A stretch of 64,000 nt of DNA, taken from Rhizobium sp. AQ_MP. Its GTDB lineage: Bacteria; Pseudomonadota; Alphaproteobacteria; Rhizobiales; Rhizobiaceae. Location: NCBI RefSeq assembly GCF_014237835.1, contig NZ_JACJVI010000008.1, positions 124,001-188,000 on the forward strand. Direction: 5' to 3'. A program made the translations under genes and the position numbers. Shown in pieces: positions 45,594 through 55,241 of the stretch (the stretch's first letter is position 1; every line of letters begins with the position of its first letter). The notes below the pieces were generated by a model. It did no database searches and was not told the DNA's origin. It saw nothing but the letters and a program-made list of their open reading frames with translations.

Positions 45594-46466
45594 ATGGACG
45601 ATCAGACCGTGAGCGCACTTCTGACCGAAGTGAAGCGTCTTGCCGAGGCCGTGGAGCGGCTGGCGGGACCAGCGCCCGCCGTCAATGACTGGGAGGCTGC
45701 GGACTGTTTCGTCTGGGCCCCTGCCCGGCTCCATCTTCAGCCGGTCAAGCGACCGAACCGGGTCGAACTAGGTCTGATCCGCGGGGTGGATCATGTCCGT
45801 GACATCCTGCACGAGAACACCTTGCGCTTCGCCGAGGGTTTTCCGGCGAACAACGTGCTGCTCTGGGGTGCGCGCGGCATGGGCAAGTCGTCTCTGGTCA
45901 AGGCGGTGCATGCCGATATCATCAAGAGCAACGGTATCGCGCTGAAGCTCGTCGAGGTCCATCGCGAGGAGATCGCGACCCTGCCGGCGCTGCTCGACAT
46001 CATCAAGGACGCGCCCCACCGGATCGTGGTTTTCTGTGACGACCTCTCGTTCGACCATGACGACACTGCCTACAAGTCGCTCAAGGCCGCGCTCGACGGT
46101 GGGGTCGAAGGTCGCCCCGACAACGTGCTCTTCTATGCCACCTCGAACCGGCGCCACCTTCTGCCGCGCCACATGATGGAAAACGAGCAGTCGACGGCGA
46201 TCAATCCGTCCGAGGCGGTCGAGGAAAAGGTCTCCCTGTCGGATCGCTTCGGCCTTTGGCTCGGATTCCACAAATGCAGCCAGGACGACTATCTGACGAT
46301 GATCGACGGCTATGCGGCGCATTTTCAGCTGCCGCTGCCGCGCGAGAAACTGCATCACGAGGCGCTCGAATGGGCAACGACCCGTGGCGGTCGTTCCGGT
46401 CGCGTGGCCTGGCAATACATCCAAGACCTCGCGGGTCGGCTGAGGATATCCACCGCCTCCCGCTGA
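45594..46466 (+). CDS. DUF815 family AAA-like ATPase
   Basis: A 290-residue P-loop ATPase of the DUF815 family. Walker A is GARGMGKSS (residues 92-100), and Walker B is IVVFCDDLSFD. A sensor-like VLFYATSNRRHLLPRHM follows. ATG 45594 is chosen over 45588 because GAGGAGG abuts the first but is 6 bases from the second. It is monocistronic with a terminator. Cellular role not established. Confidence 0.9.
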   Translation: MDDQTVSALLTEVKRLAEAVERLAGPAPAVNDWEAADCFVWAPARLHLQPVKRPNRVELGLIRGVDHVRDILHENTLRFAEGFPANNVLLWGARGMGKSSLVKAVHADIIKSNGIALKLVEVHREEIATLPALLDIIKDAPHRIVVFCDDLSFDHDDTAYKSLKAALDGGVEGRPDNVLFYATSNRRHLLPRHMMENEQSTAINPSEAVEEKVSLSDRFGLWLGFHKCSQDDYLTMIDGYAAHFQLPLPREKLHHEALEWATTRGGRSGRVAWQYIQDLAGRLRISTASR

Positions 46467-46490
46467 GGCGCCCCCATGACGGAACGGAGA

Positions 46491-46520
46491 AAGGCCCGGA
46501 GCGCGAACTCCGGGCCTTTT
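46491..46520. terminator. Bidirectional intrinsic terminator
   Basis: AAGGCCCGGAG-CGCGAA-CTCCGGGCCTTTT lies between the convergent DUF815 and LysM/M23 genes. The stem is perfect, with A-run on one side and T-run on the other. Confidence 0.88.
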
Positions 46521-46542
46521 CACCAACCTGGCACGCAATACA

Positions 46543-48078
46543 CTATTCCAGGTAAGTGATGGGGTTGACCGGCGCTGCATCCTTGCGGACTTCGAAGTGC
46601 AGCATCGGCCGCTTGACGTTGCCGGTCATGCCGGACGTGGCGATCGTCTGGCCGCGCTGGACCTTCTGGCCTCGCTGGACCGAAAGGCTGTCGGCATGGC
46701 CGTAGACCGTCACCTTGCCGTCGTCATGGCGAACCAGGACCGTATTGCCGAGTTCCTTGAGACCGTTGCCGGCATAGATGACCACGCCGTTTTCGGCGGC
46801 CTTGATCGGCGTACCCTGCGGAACGGAAATTGCGATACCGTCGCTTCGCTTGCCGTCGATGTTGGCGCCGAAATTGGCGATGACGGCTCCCCGCGCCGGC
46901 CAGCGGTACTTGCCAATGCCCGTCATTTCGGGAGCGGCGGTCTCGGGCTTGGCTGCAGCCACCTCGGTCACCGACTTGGTGGCAGCCGGCGCCTTGTATT
47001 CGGCAGGCTGGGCATTCGCCGGAACGGAGGCCGTCTGGACCGGGTCGGCAGCCTGGGGGGCGGCCGCCGGAGCGGCCCTGGTCGGAATGGCAAGTGCCTG
47101 GCCGATACGGATGTTACCGGTCGACAGGCCGTTGGCCTTCTTCAGATCATCGACCGAGACGCCGCTGGCCTTGGCGATGCGCGCCAGGGAATCGCCCGGC
47201 TTCACGACATAGGAGCCTGCGCCGGCCCCGGCAGCGGCATCGGGCTTGCCCGTCGCATTGGAGGCAGCCGTCTGCTGCTTCTCGCGAGAGTTCGGCGCGT
47301 TCGGCAGAACGGCGACGTTCTGCTGCTGATCACCCGGCAGGACAGGCTTGCGGCCGTCAGTCGGCAGACCTCCGGCGTCGGCTGCGGCACGTGCCGCGTT
47401 GGGCCCACCGAAGGTCGGGATGATGACAAGCTGGCCAGGGGCAGCATCGGTCGGCTGTGTCAGGCCATTTGCTTTCAGGATCTCCTTTTGCGGAACACCG
47501 TAACGGTCAGCGAGCGTGGCAATCGTTTCACCGGGTCGCAAGGTCACGCGGGCCGCACCCGCGGTGGACCAGCCACCCTGTTTGGGCGTCGAGCCGGTGG
47601 TCGCCGGCTCGACGAGGACCTGAGCGGCATTGGCCGAGGCCACCTGGCCCGCCTGCTGTTGCGGCGCAGCCGGGAAAGGCTGCGAAAGGGCGGCAGCGCG
47701 TTCGGAATTGTTGCTGGCGGCGGCCGAAAGACCCGAGGGTGCGGCGAGCTCGGAACGCTGCACGGAAGCCGGCGTGCTGGCTACACGGGCTGACGCTGGC
47801 GGCTCATAGGCCGGTGCCGTCGGCATCGGCTGAGCCATGGCCTGGCCCTGAGCCTGGCCATACACACCTCCACCCCCGATGTTTTCGGCAGGAATCGGCG
47901 GCTGATTACGCAGCGCGGACTGGCGGGGAATGGACGCCGTCGTCAGATTGTCCGTGGAGAATACCGAGCTGAAGCGCGAGGCGTCGGAACTGCAACCAGC
48001 TGCAGTGCCGGCCAGAAGGAGCGCACCGCATACACGAGCGATAGGCAATCCAGCTTTCGGCGAAACACTTTTACGCAT
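46543..48078 (-). CDS. LysM/M23 lipoprotein, NlpD/DipM-like, catalytically degenerate
   Basis: A lipoprotein of about 511 residues with a signal and lipobox (LLLAGTAAGC). It has two LysM peptidoglycan-binding domains (RVTLRPGETIATLADRYGV and YVVKPGDSLARIAKASGV), a Pro/Ala/Gln-rich linker, and a C-terminal M23 (LytM) fold. In the M23 part the zinc ligands are missing: SDGIAIS stands for HxGxDI, and PMLHFEV for HLHFE. This suggests an amidase activator like NlpD or EnvC rather than an enzyme. ATG 48078 gives the signal peptide directly; an upstream in-frame start at 48117 would put extra residues in front. In many bacteria nlpD follows surE-pcm; here the amidase gene intervenes. Confidence 0.88.
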   Translation of the reverse strand: MRKSVSPKAGLPIARVCGALLLAGTAAGCSSDASRFSSVFSTDNLTTASIPRQSALRNQPPIPAENIGGGGVYGQAQGQAMAQPMPTAPAYEPPASARVASTPASVQRSELAAPSGLSAAASNNSERAAALSQPFPAAPQQQAGQVASANAAQVLVEPATTGSTPKQGGWSTAGAARVTLRPGETIATLADRYGVPQKEILKANGLTQPTDAAPGQLVIIPTFGGPNAARAAADAGGLPTDGRKPVLPGDQQQNVAVLPNAPNSREKQQTAASNATGKPDAAAGAGAGSYVVKPGDSLARIAKASGVSVDDLKKANGLSTGNIRIGQALAIPTRAAPAAAPQAADPVQTASVPANAQPAEYKAPAATKSVTEVAAAKPETAAPEMTGIGKYRWPARGAVIANFGANIDGKRSDGIAISVPQGTPIKAAENGVVIYAGNGLKELGNTVLVRHDDGKVTVYGHADSLSVQRGQKVQRGQTIATSGMTGNVKRPMLHFEVRKDAAPVNPITYLE

Positions 48079-48382
48079 GACTCGACCCACATATGACACA
48101 ACTTGATGTGGGTTCATTAAAGCGCGTTAGTATTACCGGTCGGTTAACCCCGTGGATTCCTTATGAACGAATTCGCCGATACGCATATAAAATTCGCCGC
48201 AAGAACGATCATTTTCGTGGGCTGTCACTCTCGTGAAGCTGCAATCATCGTCTCAGAGCTCTCGGGATGATACCCATGGGCACAAGGTCTTGAACGGGTA
48301 AAGGATTCGTGCTGAACCCTTCGCCGTTGTCTTGTCTCTGCCGGTTCGGGCGGAGATTTTCCAGTCGGTGTGGAGCAAAGAA

Positions 48383-50377
48383 ATGAAGCTTGTCGAGGCC
48401 ACTATTGCGGAGCTGCGCGCGGCGCTGGAAGGAGGGCGCGTCACGAGCATCGGGCTGGTCGCGGCCTATCTGAACCGCATCGCCCGCTTTGACCGGCACG
48501 GAATCACGCTCAACGCCGTGCCGGTTCTGAACCCGGACATGTTTGCCGAGGCCCGCGCCTCCGATCTCAGACGCCGCGAAGGAAAAAGTCTCGGGCCGCT
48601 CGACGGCATCCCCTATACGGCCAAGGACAGCTACAAGGTGCAGGGCTTGAGCGTGGCCTCCGGATCTCCTGCCTTTGCCAACCTCATCGCCCAAGACGAC
48701 GCCTTTGCGATTTCGAGGCTCAGGGCCGCCGGCGCGGTGCTGATCGGGCTGACCAACATGCCGCCCATGGCCAATGGCGGCATGCAGCGCGGCGTCTATG
48801 GCCGGGCGGAATCGCCCTACAACGCGGAGTGGCTGACGGCTGCCTTCGCCTCCGGCTCCTCAAACGGCTCGGGCACGGCGACTGCCGCAAGCTTTGCCGC
48901 CTTTGGCCTCGGCGAGGAAACCTGGTCGAGCGGACGTGCGCCAGCTGCCAATAACGGGCTCTGCGCCTATACGCCGAGTCGCGGCGTCATCTCCGTGCGC
49001 GGCAACTGGCCGCTCGTGCCCACCATGGATGTCGTCGTGCCCCATTGCCGGAGCATGGCCGACCTCTTGGAACTGCTCGATGTGATCGTCGCCGACGATC
49101 CCGAGACGCGCGGCGATCTCTGGCGGCGCCAGACCTGGGTGCCGATCCCCAAGGCCTCGGAGGTGCGGCCGTCCTCCTACACGGCGCTGGCTGAAACGGC
49201 ATCCCTTGCCGGAAAGCGATTCGGCCTGCCGGCGATGTATATCAATGCCGATGAGGATGTCGGCACGGTTGGCAGCACCGGCATCGGCGGCCCGACCGGC
49301 CAGCGCATCGAAACGCGCGATTCCATGGTGGCACTTTGCAAGGCAGCCTGCGCGGCGCTGGAAGCCGCCGGCGCCGAGATCGTGGTGACGGATTTCCCCG
49401 TGATCACGAATTACGAGGGTGACCGGCCCGGCGCCCCCACGATCGCCACGCGCGGCCTGGTCAGCCCGGATTATCTGCGCCGCGAGCTTTTCGATCTCTC
49501 CGCCTGGGCCTGGGACGATTTCCTCAAAGCGAACGGTGATCCCGCGATCCCGGGGCTGGCCGGCGTGGATCCGGCCCTGATCTTCCCGCCGCCGAAGGGC
49601 AGCCTGCCCGATCGCTTCGACGGATTTGACGACTTTCTCCCGCAGTACCCGGCCTATCCTCGGGACAACCCAATCTCGTCGTTTTCTGAGATTCCCGAAC
49701 TTGAAGCAGGCTGCAGGGGGCTGGAAGAAACACGACGGATCGATCTTGAAGACTGGATGACGGCGCAAGGGCTCGATGCGGTGATCTTCCCCACGGTTGC
49801 CGATATCGGACCGGCAGATGCCGACGTGAACCCCGCCTCCGCAGCGCTTGCCTGGCGCAACGGGGTGTGGGTCGCCAATGGAAATCTGGCGATTCGCCAT
49901 TTCGGCATCCCGACCGTGACCGTGCCGATGGGCATGCTTGCGGATATTGGCATGCCGGGTGGCCTTACCTTTGCGGGGCGCGCCTGGGACGACAATGCGC
50001 TTCTCTCCTATGCCAGCGCCTTCGAGAAGACCGGCATCTATCGCGAGCCGCCGCCGCGGACACCGGAATTGCCCGCACTTCGAGCACCTGTGCCCACAGC
50101 GGGATCGTCGGACCTGCAGCTTACCGTCACGGTCGAAAGCGCGGGCCCCGAACGTCAGACGCTCATCATTTCCGCCACGAGCGCTGTGCCGCTTTCGTGG
50201 ATCACCGTCAACGGCGAAGAGATCACCTTCAGCCAGGACGGGCAAACGGCGCGGGCCCGTGTGGAGCTGGCGGCGAACACCCGGCCCCACAGCGAATGGC
50301 GCGAACCCTATGGCCATCTGGTCATTGCCGCCACCGCCGATGACGCGGCCTATTGCGTGGCGGGCGGAACGGCCTGA
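48383..50377 (+). CDS. Large amidase-signature-family protein
   Basis: A 664-residue amidase-signature (AS) hydrolase. The catalytic Lys lies in PYTAKDSYKV (about residue 80). The cis-Ser region reads ASGSSNGSGTATAASFAAFG, and the nucleophile region is GEETWSSGRAPA, where the usual is DTGGSIR, so the nucleophile context diverges. About 110 residues follow the AS domain with beta-like content (LQLTVTVESAGPERQTLIIS), making it longer than the common 450-550. It starts at ATG 48383, with GGAG 7 bases upstream. It is on the opposite strand to the surrounding genes and lies between pcm and the nlpD-like gene. The substrate is unknown. Confidence 0.85.
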   Translation: MKLVEATIAELRAALEGGRVTSIGLVAAYLNRIARFDRHGITLNAVPVLNPDMFAEARASDLRRREGKSLGPLDGIPYTAKDSYKVQGLSVASGSPAFANLIAQDDAFAISRLRAAGAVLIGLTNMPPMANGGMQRGVYGRAESPYNAEWLTAAFASGSSNGSGTATAASFAAFGLGEETWSSGRAPAANNGLCAYTPSRGVISVRGNWPLVPTMDVVVPHCRSMADLLELLDVIVADDPETRGDLWRRQTWVPIPKASEVRPSSYTALAETASLAGKRFGLPAMYINADEDVGTVGSTGIGGPTGQRIETRDSMVALCKAACAALEAAGAEIVVTDFPVITNYEGDRPGAPTIATRGLVSPDYLRRELFDLSAWAWDDFLKANGDPAIPGLAGVDPALIFPPPKGSLPDRFDGFDDFLPQYPAYPRDNPISSFSEIPELEAGCRGLEETRRIDLEDWMTAQGLDAVIFPTVADIGPADADVNPASAALAWRNGVWVANGNLAIRHFGIPTVTVPMGMLADIGMPGGLTFAGRAWDDNALLSYASAFEKTGIYREPPPRTPELPALRAPVPTAGSSDLQLTVTVESAGPERQTLIISATSAVPLSWITVNGEEITFSQDGQTARARVELAANTRPHSEWREPYGHLVIAATADDAAYCVAGGTA

Positions 50378-50431
50378 ACCAGGCCCTTCTCCGGCATTTG
50401 GTCCATAAGTTCGCTCTCGCCTTCAGGCCGG

Positions 50432-51085
50432 TCAGAGGTGCTGGGCAATCTTCGGCTGTAACGGCAGGAAGGGAACCTCAAAGAGATCCTCGCGCTCGAA
50501 ACGGCTACCAGTCTTGGTCAAGCGGACCATGATGCAGCGCACTTCGTCCACCATCAGCGGTGCAAGCAGCATGCCGCCGGACACGAGCTGTTCCGCAAAG
50601 AACCGTGGCATGACCGGATAGGCCGCGGTCGAGACAATCCGATCGAAGGTCCCCTCGCCCGGGAGACCGTGCGACCCGTCTGCCTGGCGCAGGATGACGT
50701 TGCGGATGGACAGTTGCTCCAGCCTGCGCTGCGCACCTGCGATCAGCGTCTTGTAACGCTCGATGGAAATCACCCTTTCGGCAAGGCGCCCCAGAACGGC
50801 GGTGGCGAATCCGCTTCCCGTGCCGATCTCGAGCACGCGATGACCGGGCTTTATCTGGAGGAGCGACAGCAGACGCACCGCCAGATCCGCCCCTTCCATG
50901 AACTGGCCGCATTCGATCGGGATCGAACGGCTCGAATAGGCATTCTGGCCGTATTCTGGAGGAACGAAACTTGAGCGGGGTGTCTGCTCGACAGCCGTCA
51001 GCAGGTCGAGATTGGTGATGCCTTCGGCGCGCAGGCGTAACACCAGAGCGGCAAAGCCCTCACGCTCCACCAGGGCCGATCTCAC
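50432..51085 (-). CDS. pcm: Protein-L-isoaspartate O-methyltransferase
   Basis: Repairs isoaspartyl damage using SAM. It is 217 residues with the SAM motif [15 protein letters not shown], the preceding [10 protein letters not shown] and [11 protein letters not shown] segments, and post-motif FDRIVSTAA. Its start shares four bases with the surE stop (ATGA), so it is coupled to surE. Confidence 0.93.
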   Translation of the reverse strand: MRSALVEREGFAALVLRLRAEGITNLDLLTAVEQTPRSSFVPPEYGQNAYSSRSIPIECGQFMEGADLAVRLLSLLQIKPGHRVLEIGTGSGFATAVLGRLAERVISIERYKTLIAGAQRRLEQLSIRNVILRQADGSHGLPGEGTFDRIVSTAAYPVMPRFFAEQLVSGGMLLAPLMVDEVRCIMVRLTKTGSRFEREDLFEVPFLPLQPKIAQHL

Positions 51086-51852
51086 GCCAGGTCTCCCCCG
51101 GCAAGAGCGTCGGCAACAAGGTCCTGCACCGCATAATCGGTCATGTCCAGCTTCAGGGGCGTCACGGAAATCTTCTTTTCGCGCAGGGCATGGATATCCG
51201 TGCCAGCGCGGAAGTTACCCTTCCGGTCGCCGAAACGCAGCCAGAAATAAGGGAGACCGCGTCCATCCTGTCGCTCCTCCACCGAGAGCCCGAATTCGAG
51301 CTTGCCCTGGGAGGTGACATCGATGCCCTGCACCTCAGCCGGCTCGCAATTGGGGAAGTTCAGGTTGAGGAAGGTACCCGGCGGCAGGTCGATATTGGAG
51401 AGTTTCCGAAGCAGATCCGGCGCAAGCGTTTCGGCCACATGCCACGGGATGGGCGAACCCGCCTCGTAGCTATAGGCCTGGCTCAGCGCGAAGGACCTGA
51501 CACCGTGCACCGTCCCCTCGATCGCACCCGCAACAGTGCCGGAATAGGTGACGTCATCGGCGAGATTGGCTCCTGCATTGACGCCCGAGAGCACCAGGTC
51601 GGGCTTGCGATCCAGCACCTTGCGTATCGCCATGATGACGCAATCGGTGGGGGTTCCGCGCAAGGCGAATTTCTTCTCCTCGAGCTCCCGCAATCGCAGC
51701 GGCTCCGAGAGGGTCAGGGAATGGGCAAGACCGCTCTGGTCAGTCTCGGGTGCCACGATCCAGACATCGTCGGAGAGGCTTCGGGCGATCCGCTCCAGGG
51801 AGGCAAGCCCCGGAGCATGGATACCGTCATCATTGGTCAGCAGAATACGCAT
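51082..51852 (-). CDS. surE: SurE 5'/3'-nucleotidase
   Basis: Metal-dependent nucleotidase that dephosphorylates nucleoside monophosphates and short polyphosphates. It is 256 residues from ATG 51852 ([10 protein letters not shown]), with GGAG 5 bases upstream. The motifs [32 protein letters not shown] in overlapping parts, and LNLNFP are present. It follows serS by 22 bases. Confidence 0.95.
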   Translation of the reverse strand: MRILLTNDDGIHAPGLASLERIARSLSDDVWIVAPETDQSGLAHSLTLSEPLRLRELEEKKFALRGTPTDCVIMAIRKVLDRKPDLVLSGVNAGANLADDVTYSGTVAGAIEGTVHGVRSFALSQAYSYEAGSPIPWHVAETLAPDLLRKLSNIDLPPGTFLNLNFPNCEPAEVQGIDVTSQGKLEFGLSVEERQDGRGLPYFWLRFGDRKGNFRAGTDIHALREKKISVTPLKLDMTDYAVQDLVADALAGGDLA

Positions 51853-51874
51853 GGTCACTCCGGTTGCGGCGTGA

Positions 51875-53158
51875 TCAGGCCGCCCTCTCGATTTTCTTGA
51901 TGCCGCCCATGTAGGGCAGCAGCACGTCCGGCACAGTGATGGAGCCGTCTTCGTTGAGATAGTTTTCCATGACCGCGATCAGGCAGCGACCCACCGCCGT
52001 GCCCGAGCCGTTCAGCGTGTGCACGAAGGTCGTGCCCTTGCCGTCCTTGTTGCGGTATCGGGCGTTCATGCGCCGCGCCTGGAAATCGCCGCAGACCGAG
52101 CAGGACGAGATTTCGCGGTAGGTGTTCTGACCCGGCAGCCAGACCTCGAGGTCGTAGGTCTTGCGCGCGCCAAAACCCATATCGCCGGTGCAGAGTGTCA
52201 TGGTGCGGAAATGCAGGCCAAGGCGCTTCAGCACCTCTTCGGCGCAGGCCGTCATGCGCTCGTGTTCGGCGATCGAACTTTCCGCATCAGTGATCGAGAC
52301 AAGTTCGCACTTCCAGAACTGGTGCTGGCGCAGCATGCCGCGCGTATCGCGACCGGCAGAACCCGCTTCCGAACGGAAGGACGGCGTCAGCGCGGTAAAG
52401 CGCAGCGGCAGCTTGTCCTGGTCGAGGATTTCGCCAGACACGAGATTGGTCAGCGTCACCTCGGCGGTCGGGATCAGCCAGCGCCCATCCGTCGTCTTGA
52501 ACAGGTCTTCGGCGAATTTCGGCAGCTGGCCGGTGCCATACATGGCGTCATCGCGCACCATCAGTGGCGAAGACACTTCCGTGTAGCCATGCTCCGTGGT
52601 GTGCAGGTCGAGCATGAACTGGCCGAGCGCACGCTCGAGGCGGGCCAACTGGCTCGTCAGCACGGTGAAGCGCGAACCGGATAGCTTGGCGGCGCGCTCG
52701 AAATCCATGTAGCCGAGGCCTTCGCCGATTTCGAAGTGCTCGAAGGGCTTGTGATTCCAGGTCGGCTTTTGCCCTACGACGCGGGCAACGACGTTGTCGT
52801 GCTCGTCCTTTCCGACGGGCACGTCGTCGAGCGGGATGTTCGGGATGCGCGATAGGGCATCATTCAGCTCCGCCGTGAGCTGGCGCTCCTCCTCTTCGGC
52901 CGCCGGCAGCGTGTCCTTGAGCGAGGCGACTTCGGCCTTCAGCTTCTCGGCCAGCTCCATGTCCTTACTTGCCATGGCGGCGCCGATTTCCTTGGAGGCG
53001 CTGTTGCGGCGCGACTGCATGTCCTGCATCGACTGGGCAACCGCCCGGCGCTTCTGGTCGAGCGCGATCAGGGATGCCGATAGCGGTTCGGCCCCGCGCT
53101 TGGCGAGCGCTGCGTCGAGAGCCTCGGGGTTTTCACGGATCCACTTGATATCGAGCAT
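51875..53158 (-). CDS. serS: Seryl-tRNA synthetase
   Basis: Class II synthetase. It is 427 residues from ATG 53158 ([15 protein letters not shown]). The N-terminal coiled-coil arm (about residues 25-100) is followed by motif 2, [21 protein letters not shown] in overlapping parts, and motif 3 ending [16 protein letters not shown]. It precedes surE. Confidence 0.97.
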   Translation of the reverse strand: MLDIKWIRENPEALDAALAKRGAEPLSASLIALDQKRRAVAQSMQDMQSRRNSASKEIGAAMASKDMELAEKLKAEVASLKDTLPAAEEEERQLTAELNDALSRIPNIPLDDVPVGKDEHDNVVARVVGQKPTWNHKPFEHFEIGEGLGYMDFERAAKLSGSRFTVLTSQLARLERALGQFMLDLHTTEHGYTEVSSPLMVRDDAMYGTGQLPKFAEDLFKTTDGRWLIPTAEVTLTNLVSGEILDQDKLPLRFTALTPSFRSEAGSAGRDTRGMLRQHQFWKCELVSITDAESSIAEHERMTACAEEVLKRLGLHFRTMTLCTGDMGFGARKTYDLEVWLPGQNTYREISSCSVCGDFQARRMNARYRNKDGKGTTFVHTLNGSGTAVGRCLIAVMENYLNEDGSITVPDVLLPYMGGIKKIERAA

Positions 53159-53260
53159 CGTCGTTCCAGGTCTTTGTTTTCGACCGGGAGCGGAATGGCC
53201 GGCGGCCAGGTCCGGCCCCATGTCTTGATGGGTTGGCTGCGGCAGGCCGCCCGGTTCGCC

Positions 53261-54070
53261 TCAGCTCTGCTCCGGGGAGCCGACCTCGGCGAGTTCCGTG
53301 GCAGCGCGCTTCTTCTCTATGAGTCGCGCCGCATAGATCGCCACCTCGTAGAGAAGGATCGTCGGCAGTGCAAGACCGATCTGAGACAGCGGATCCGGCG
53401 GCGTCACGATCGCCGCGATAACGAAGGCGACAACGATGAAGTACTTGCGCTTGTCAGCCAGCCACTGGCTGTCCAGAAGCCCGACACGAACGAGAAGTGT
53501 CGTCACCACCGGAAGCTGGAAGACCAGCCCGAAGGAGAAGATCAGGGTCATGATCAGACTGAGATATTCGGACACGCGCGGCAGGAGCGAGATCGCAACA
53601 CCGCCATCCTCAGGCGCCTGCTGCATGGCCAGGAAGAACCACATCACCATGGGCGTAAAGAGGAAATAGACCAAGGATGCCCCGAGCAGGAACAGGATCG
53701 GCGACGCGACCAGGAAGGGCAGAAAGGCGGCGCGCTCGTTCTTGTAGAGGCCGGGCGCCACGAACTTGTAGACTTGTGACGCGATCACGGGGAAGGCCAG
53801 AACCATGGCGCAGAAGGCAGCCACTTTCACCTGGGTGAAGAAGAATTCCTGCGGCGCGGTGTAGATCAACTCTGTCTTGGAAACATCCAGCCCTGCCCAG
53901 CCCACGGCCCATTTGTAGGGCACGACCAGCATGTTGAAGAGCGGCTTGGCAAAATAGAAGCAGACGATGAAGGCGACGAAGAAGGCGCCGAGCGCCCAGA
54001 TCAGACGCGAGCGCAACTCGATCAGGTGTTCGATCAGCGGCTGGGGCTTGTCTTCGATCTCGCCGCTCAT
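53261..54070 (-). CDS. tatC: Twin-arginine translocase TatC
   Basis: Core receptor of the Tat exporter for folded proteins. It is 269 residues with six membrane segments. The N-terminal HLIELRSRLIWAL motif and the FFxPM-like region with F-x-K conserved loops (YAKPLF-type, QEFFFTQVKVAAF) are present. It overlaps the tatB stop by four bases. Confidence 0.95.
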   Translation of the reverse strand: MSGEIEDKPQPLIEHLIELRSRLIWALGAFFVAFIVCFYFAKPLFNMLVVPYKWAVGWAGLDVSKTELIYTAPQEFFFTQVKVAAFCAMVLAFPVIASQVYKFVAPGLYKNERAAFLPFLVASPILFLLGASLVYFLFTPMVMWFFLAMQQAPEDGGVAISLLPRVSEYLSLIMTLIFSFGLVFQLPVVTTLLVRVGLLDSQWLADKRKYFIVVAFVIAAIVTPPDPLSQIGLALPTILLYEVAIYAARLIEKKRAATELAEVGSPEQS

Positions 54071-54894
54071 GCGCGGTCCTCACTCTTGCTCTTGCGCGTC
54101 CTGGAAGCCGGCGTGGCCTTGGTCTGAGGAGCGGCCGGAGCGTCCGCCGCGACCACTTTCGCCGCTGCCGGCTGGACCTTCTGTTTCGTCGGCTTCGGCG
54201 CCTCGCCTGCAGACGCCGCATCGAGACCCTTCTTCACCGATTTCGTGGCGACTTTGGGCGGCTTTGACGCTTGTGCCACAGGTTTGCGGGTGGCTCGCTT
54301 CTTCTCCACCGCAGGCGGCGCCGCTGCCGGGGCAGATGTTGCGGGACTGGTCGCGGGTGCCACAGCCGTGGTCGTTGTCGCGTCAGCCGTCGAAGCTGGG
54401 ATGGCCGGCGGCGCTGATGTTGCGGCGGCGGTCGCCGTTCCGGGCTGCGCCACCGGACCAGGTTGAGCGGGCTGAGCGGGCTGCTGCGCTTGCGGCCTCA
54501 GCTCTTCGGGGGGCTCATTCAGGCCGAAGGGCAGTTCCGGCAGGATGGAGTTGTGGGCCACATCTTGCTCGACACCTGGCTTGGCTTCGTAACGTGTCGA
54601 CCGCTCAAGATCGGATCTGATCTCCTGCCCCATCTGGCGCAGCGGGTTCAAAGCTTCGCGGATGCTGTTGGCCGGATTGAGCGAGCGCACATCATCCACG
54701 GAGCGCTTGACGTCCTCAAGCTCAGCCTCTCGAAGCGCTTCGTCGAACTGCGCGCGAAACTCGCCCGCGGTCTGGCGCAGCCGCTTGGTCATCTTGCCAA
54801 AGGCCCTAATCATCGGCGGCAGGTCCTTAGGACCCACCACAACGATCAGGACGACGGCGATCACCAAAAGCTCGGTCCAGCCAATATCCAGCAT
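54067..54894 (-). CDS. tatB: Twin-arginine translocase TatB, long Ala/Pro-rich C-terminus
   Basis: Tat component that binds substrates with TatC. The N-terminal DIGWTELLVIAVVLIVVVGPKDLP is a single membrane helix and hinge, followed by the amphipathic helix (to about residue 75). Usual TatB is 150-200 residues; here the C-terminal region of about 150 residues is Ala/Pro/Lys-rich (PATSAPAAAPPAVEKKRA and similar), so the total is 275. Long disordered tails are seen in rhizobial TatB proteins. Confidence 0.93.
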   Translation of the reverse strand: MLDIGWTELLVIAVVLIVVVGPKDLPPMIRAFGKMTKRLRQTAGEFRAQFDEALREAELEDVKRSVDDVRSLNPANSIREALNPLRQMGQEIRSDLERSTRYEAKPGVEQDVAHNSILPELPFGLNEPPEELRPQAQQPAQPAQPGPVAQPGTATAAATSAPPAIPASTADATTTTAVAPATSPATSAPAAAPPAVEKKRATRKPVAQASKPPKVATKSVKKGLDAASAGEAPKPTKQKVQPAAAKVVAADAPAAPQTKATPASRTRKSKSEDRA

Positions 54895-55007
54895 GCAAAC
54901 GGGCTCCTGATGCCACGCCAGGGCGCCATGTAGCGGCGCCGGTCTTCCACGATTTCAACGAAGGAAGGGCAGCCGTTTTGACTGCCCGCCCGATCGGCTG
55001 ATACCGA

Positions 55008-55229
55008 TCACTTTACCTCGTCGCGCTTGTGGTCGACCGTCTTTGTCACCGTGGGCTGGGCGTTCGAGGCGGTCTGCGTCTCGTTCTCGTCCTCGTCGGT
55101 CATGCCCTTCTTGAAGCTCTTGATACCCTTGGCCACGTCACCCATGAGTTCCGGGATCTTGCCGCGACCGAAGAGAAGCAGGACAATCGCCAGAACGATG
55201 ATCCAGTGCCAAATGCTAAACGAACCCAT
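55008..55229 (-). CDS. tatA: Twin-arginine translocase TatA
   Basis: Pore-forming Tat subunit. It is 73 residues from ATG 55229: [20 protein letters not shown], then the [22 protein letters not shown] amphipathic helix in overlapping parts, then a charged tail. It follows the ABC ATPase gene by 12 bases. A 113-base gap separates it from tatB. Confidence 0.94.
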   Translation of the reverse strand: MGSFSIWHWIIVLAIVLLLFGRGKIPELMGDVAKGIKSFKKGMTDEDENETQTASNAQPTVTKTVDHKRDEVK

Positions 55230-55241
55230 GCCTGCCACTCC

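Noticed and set aside
48860-50317. 485-codon minus-strand frame opposite the amidase
   Set aside because: The amidase has clear family motifs and a ribosome site; the reverse frame has none.
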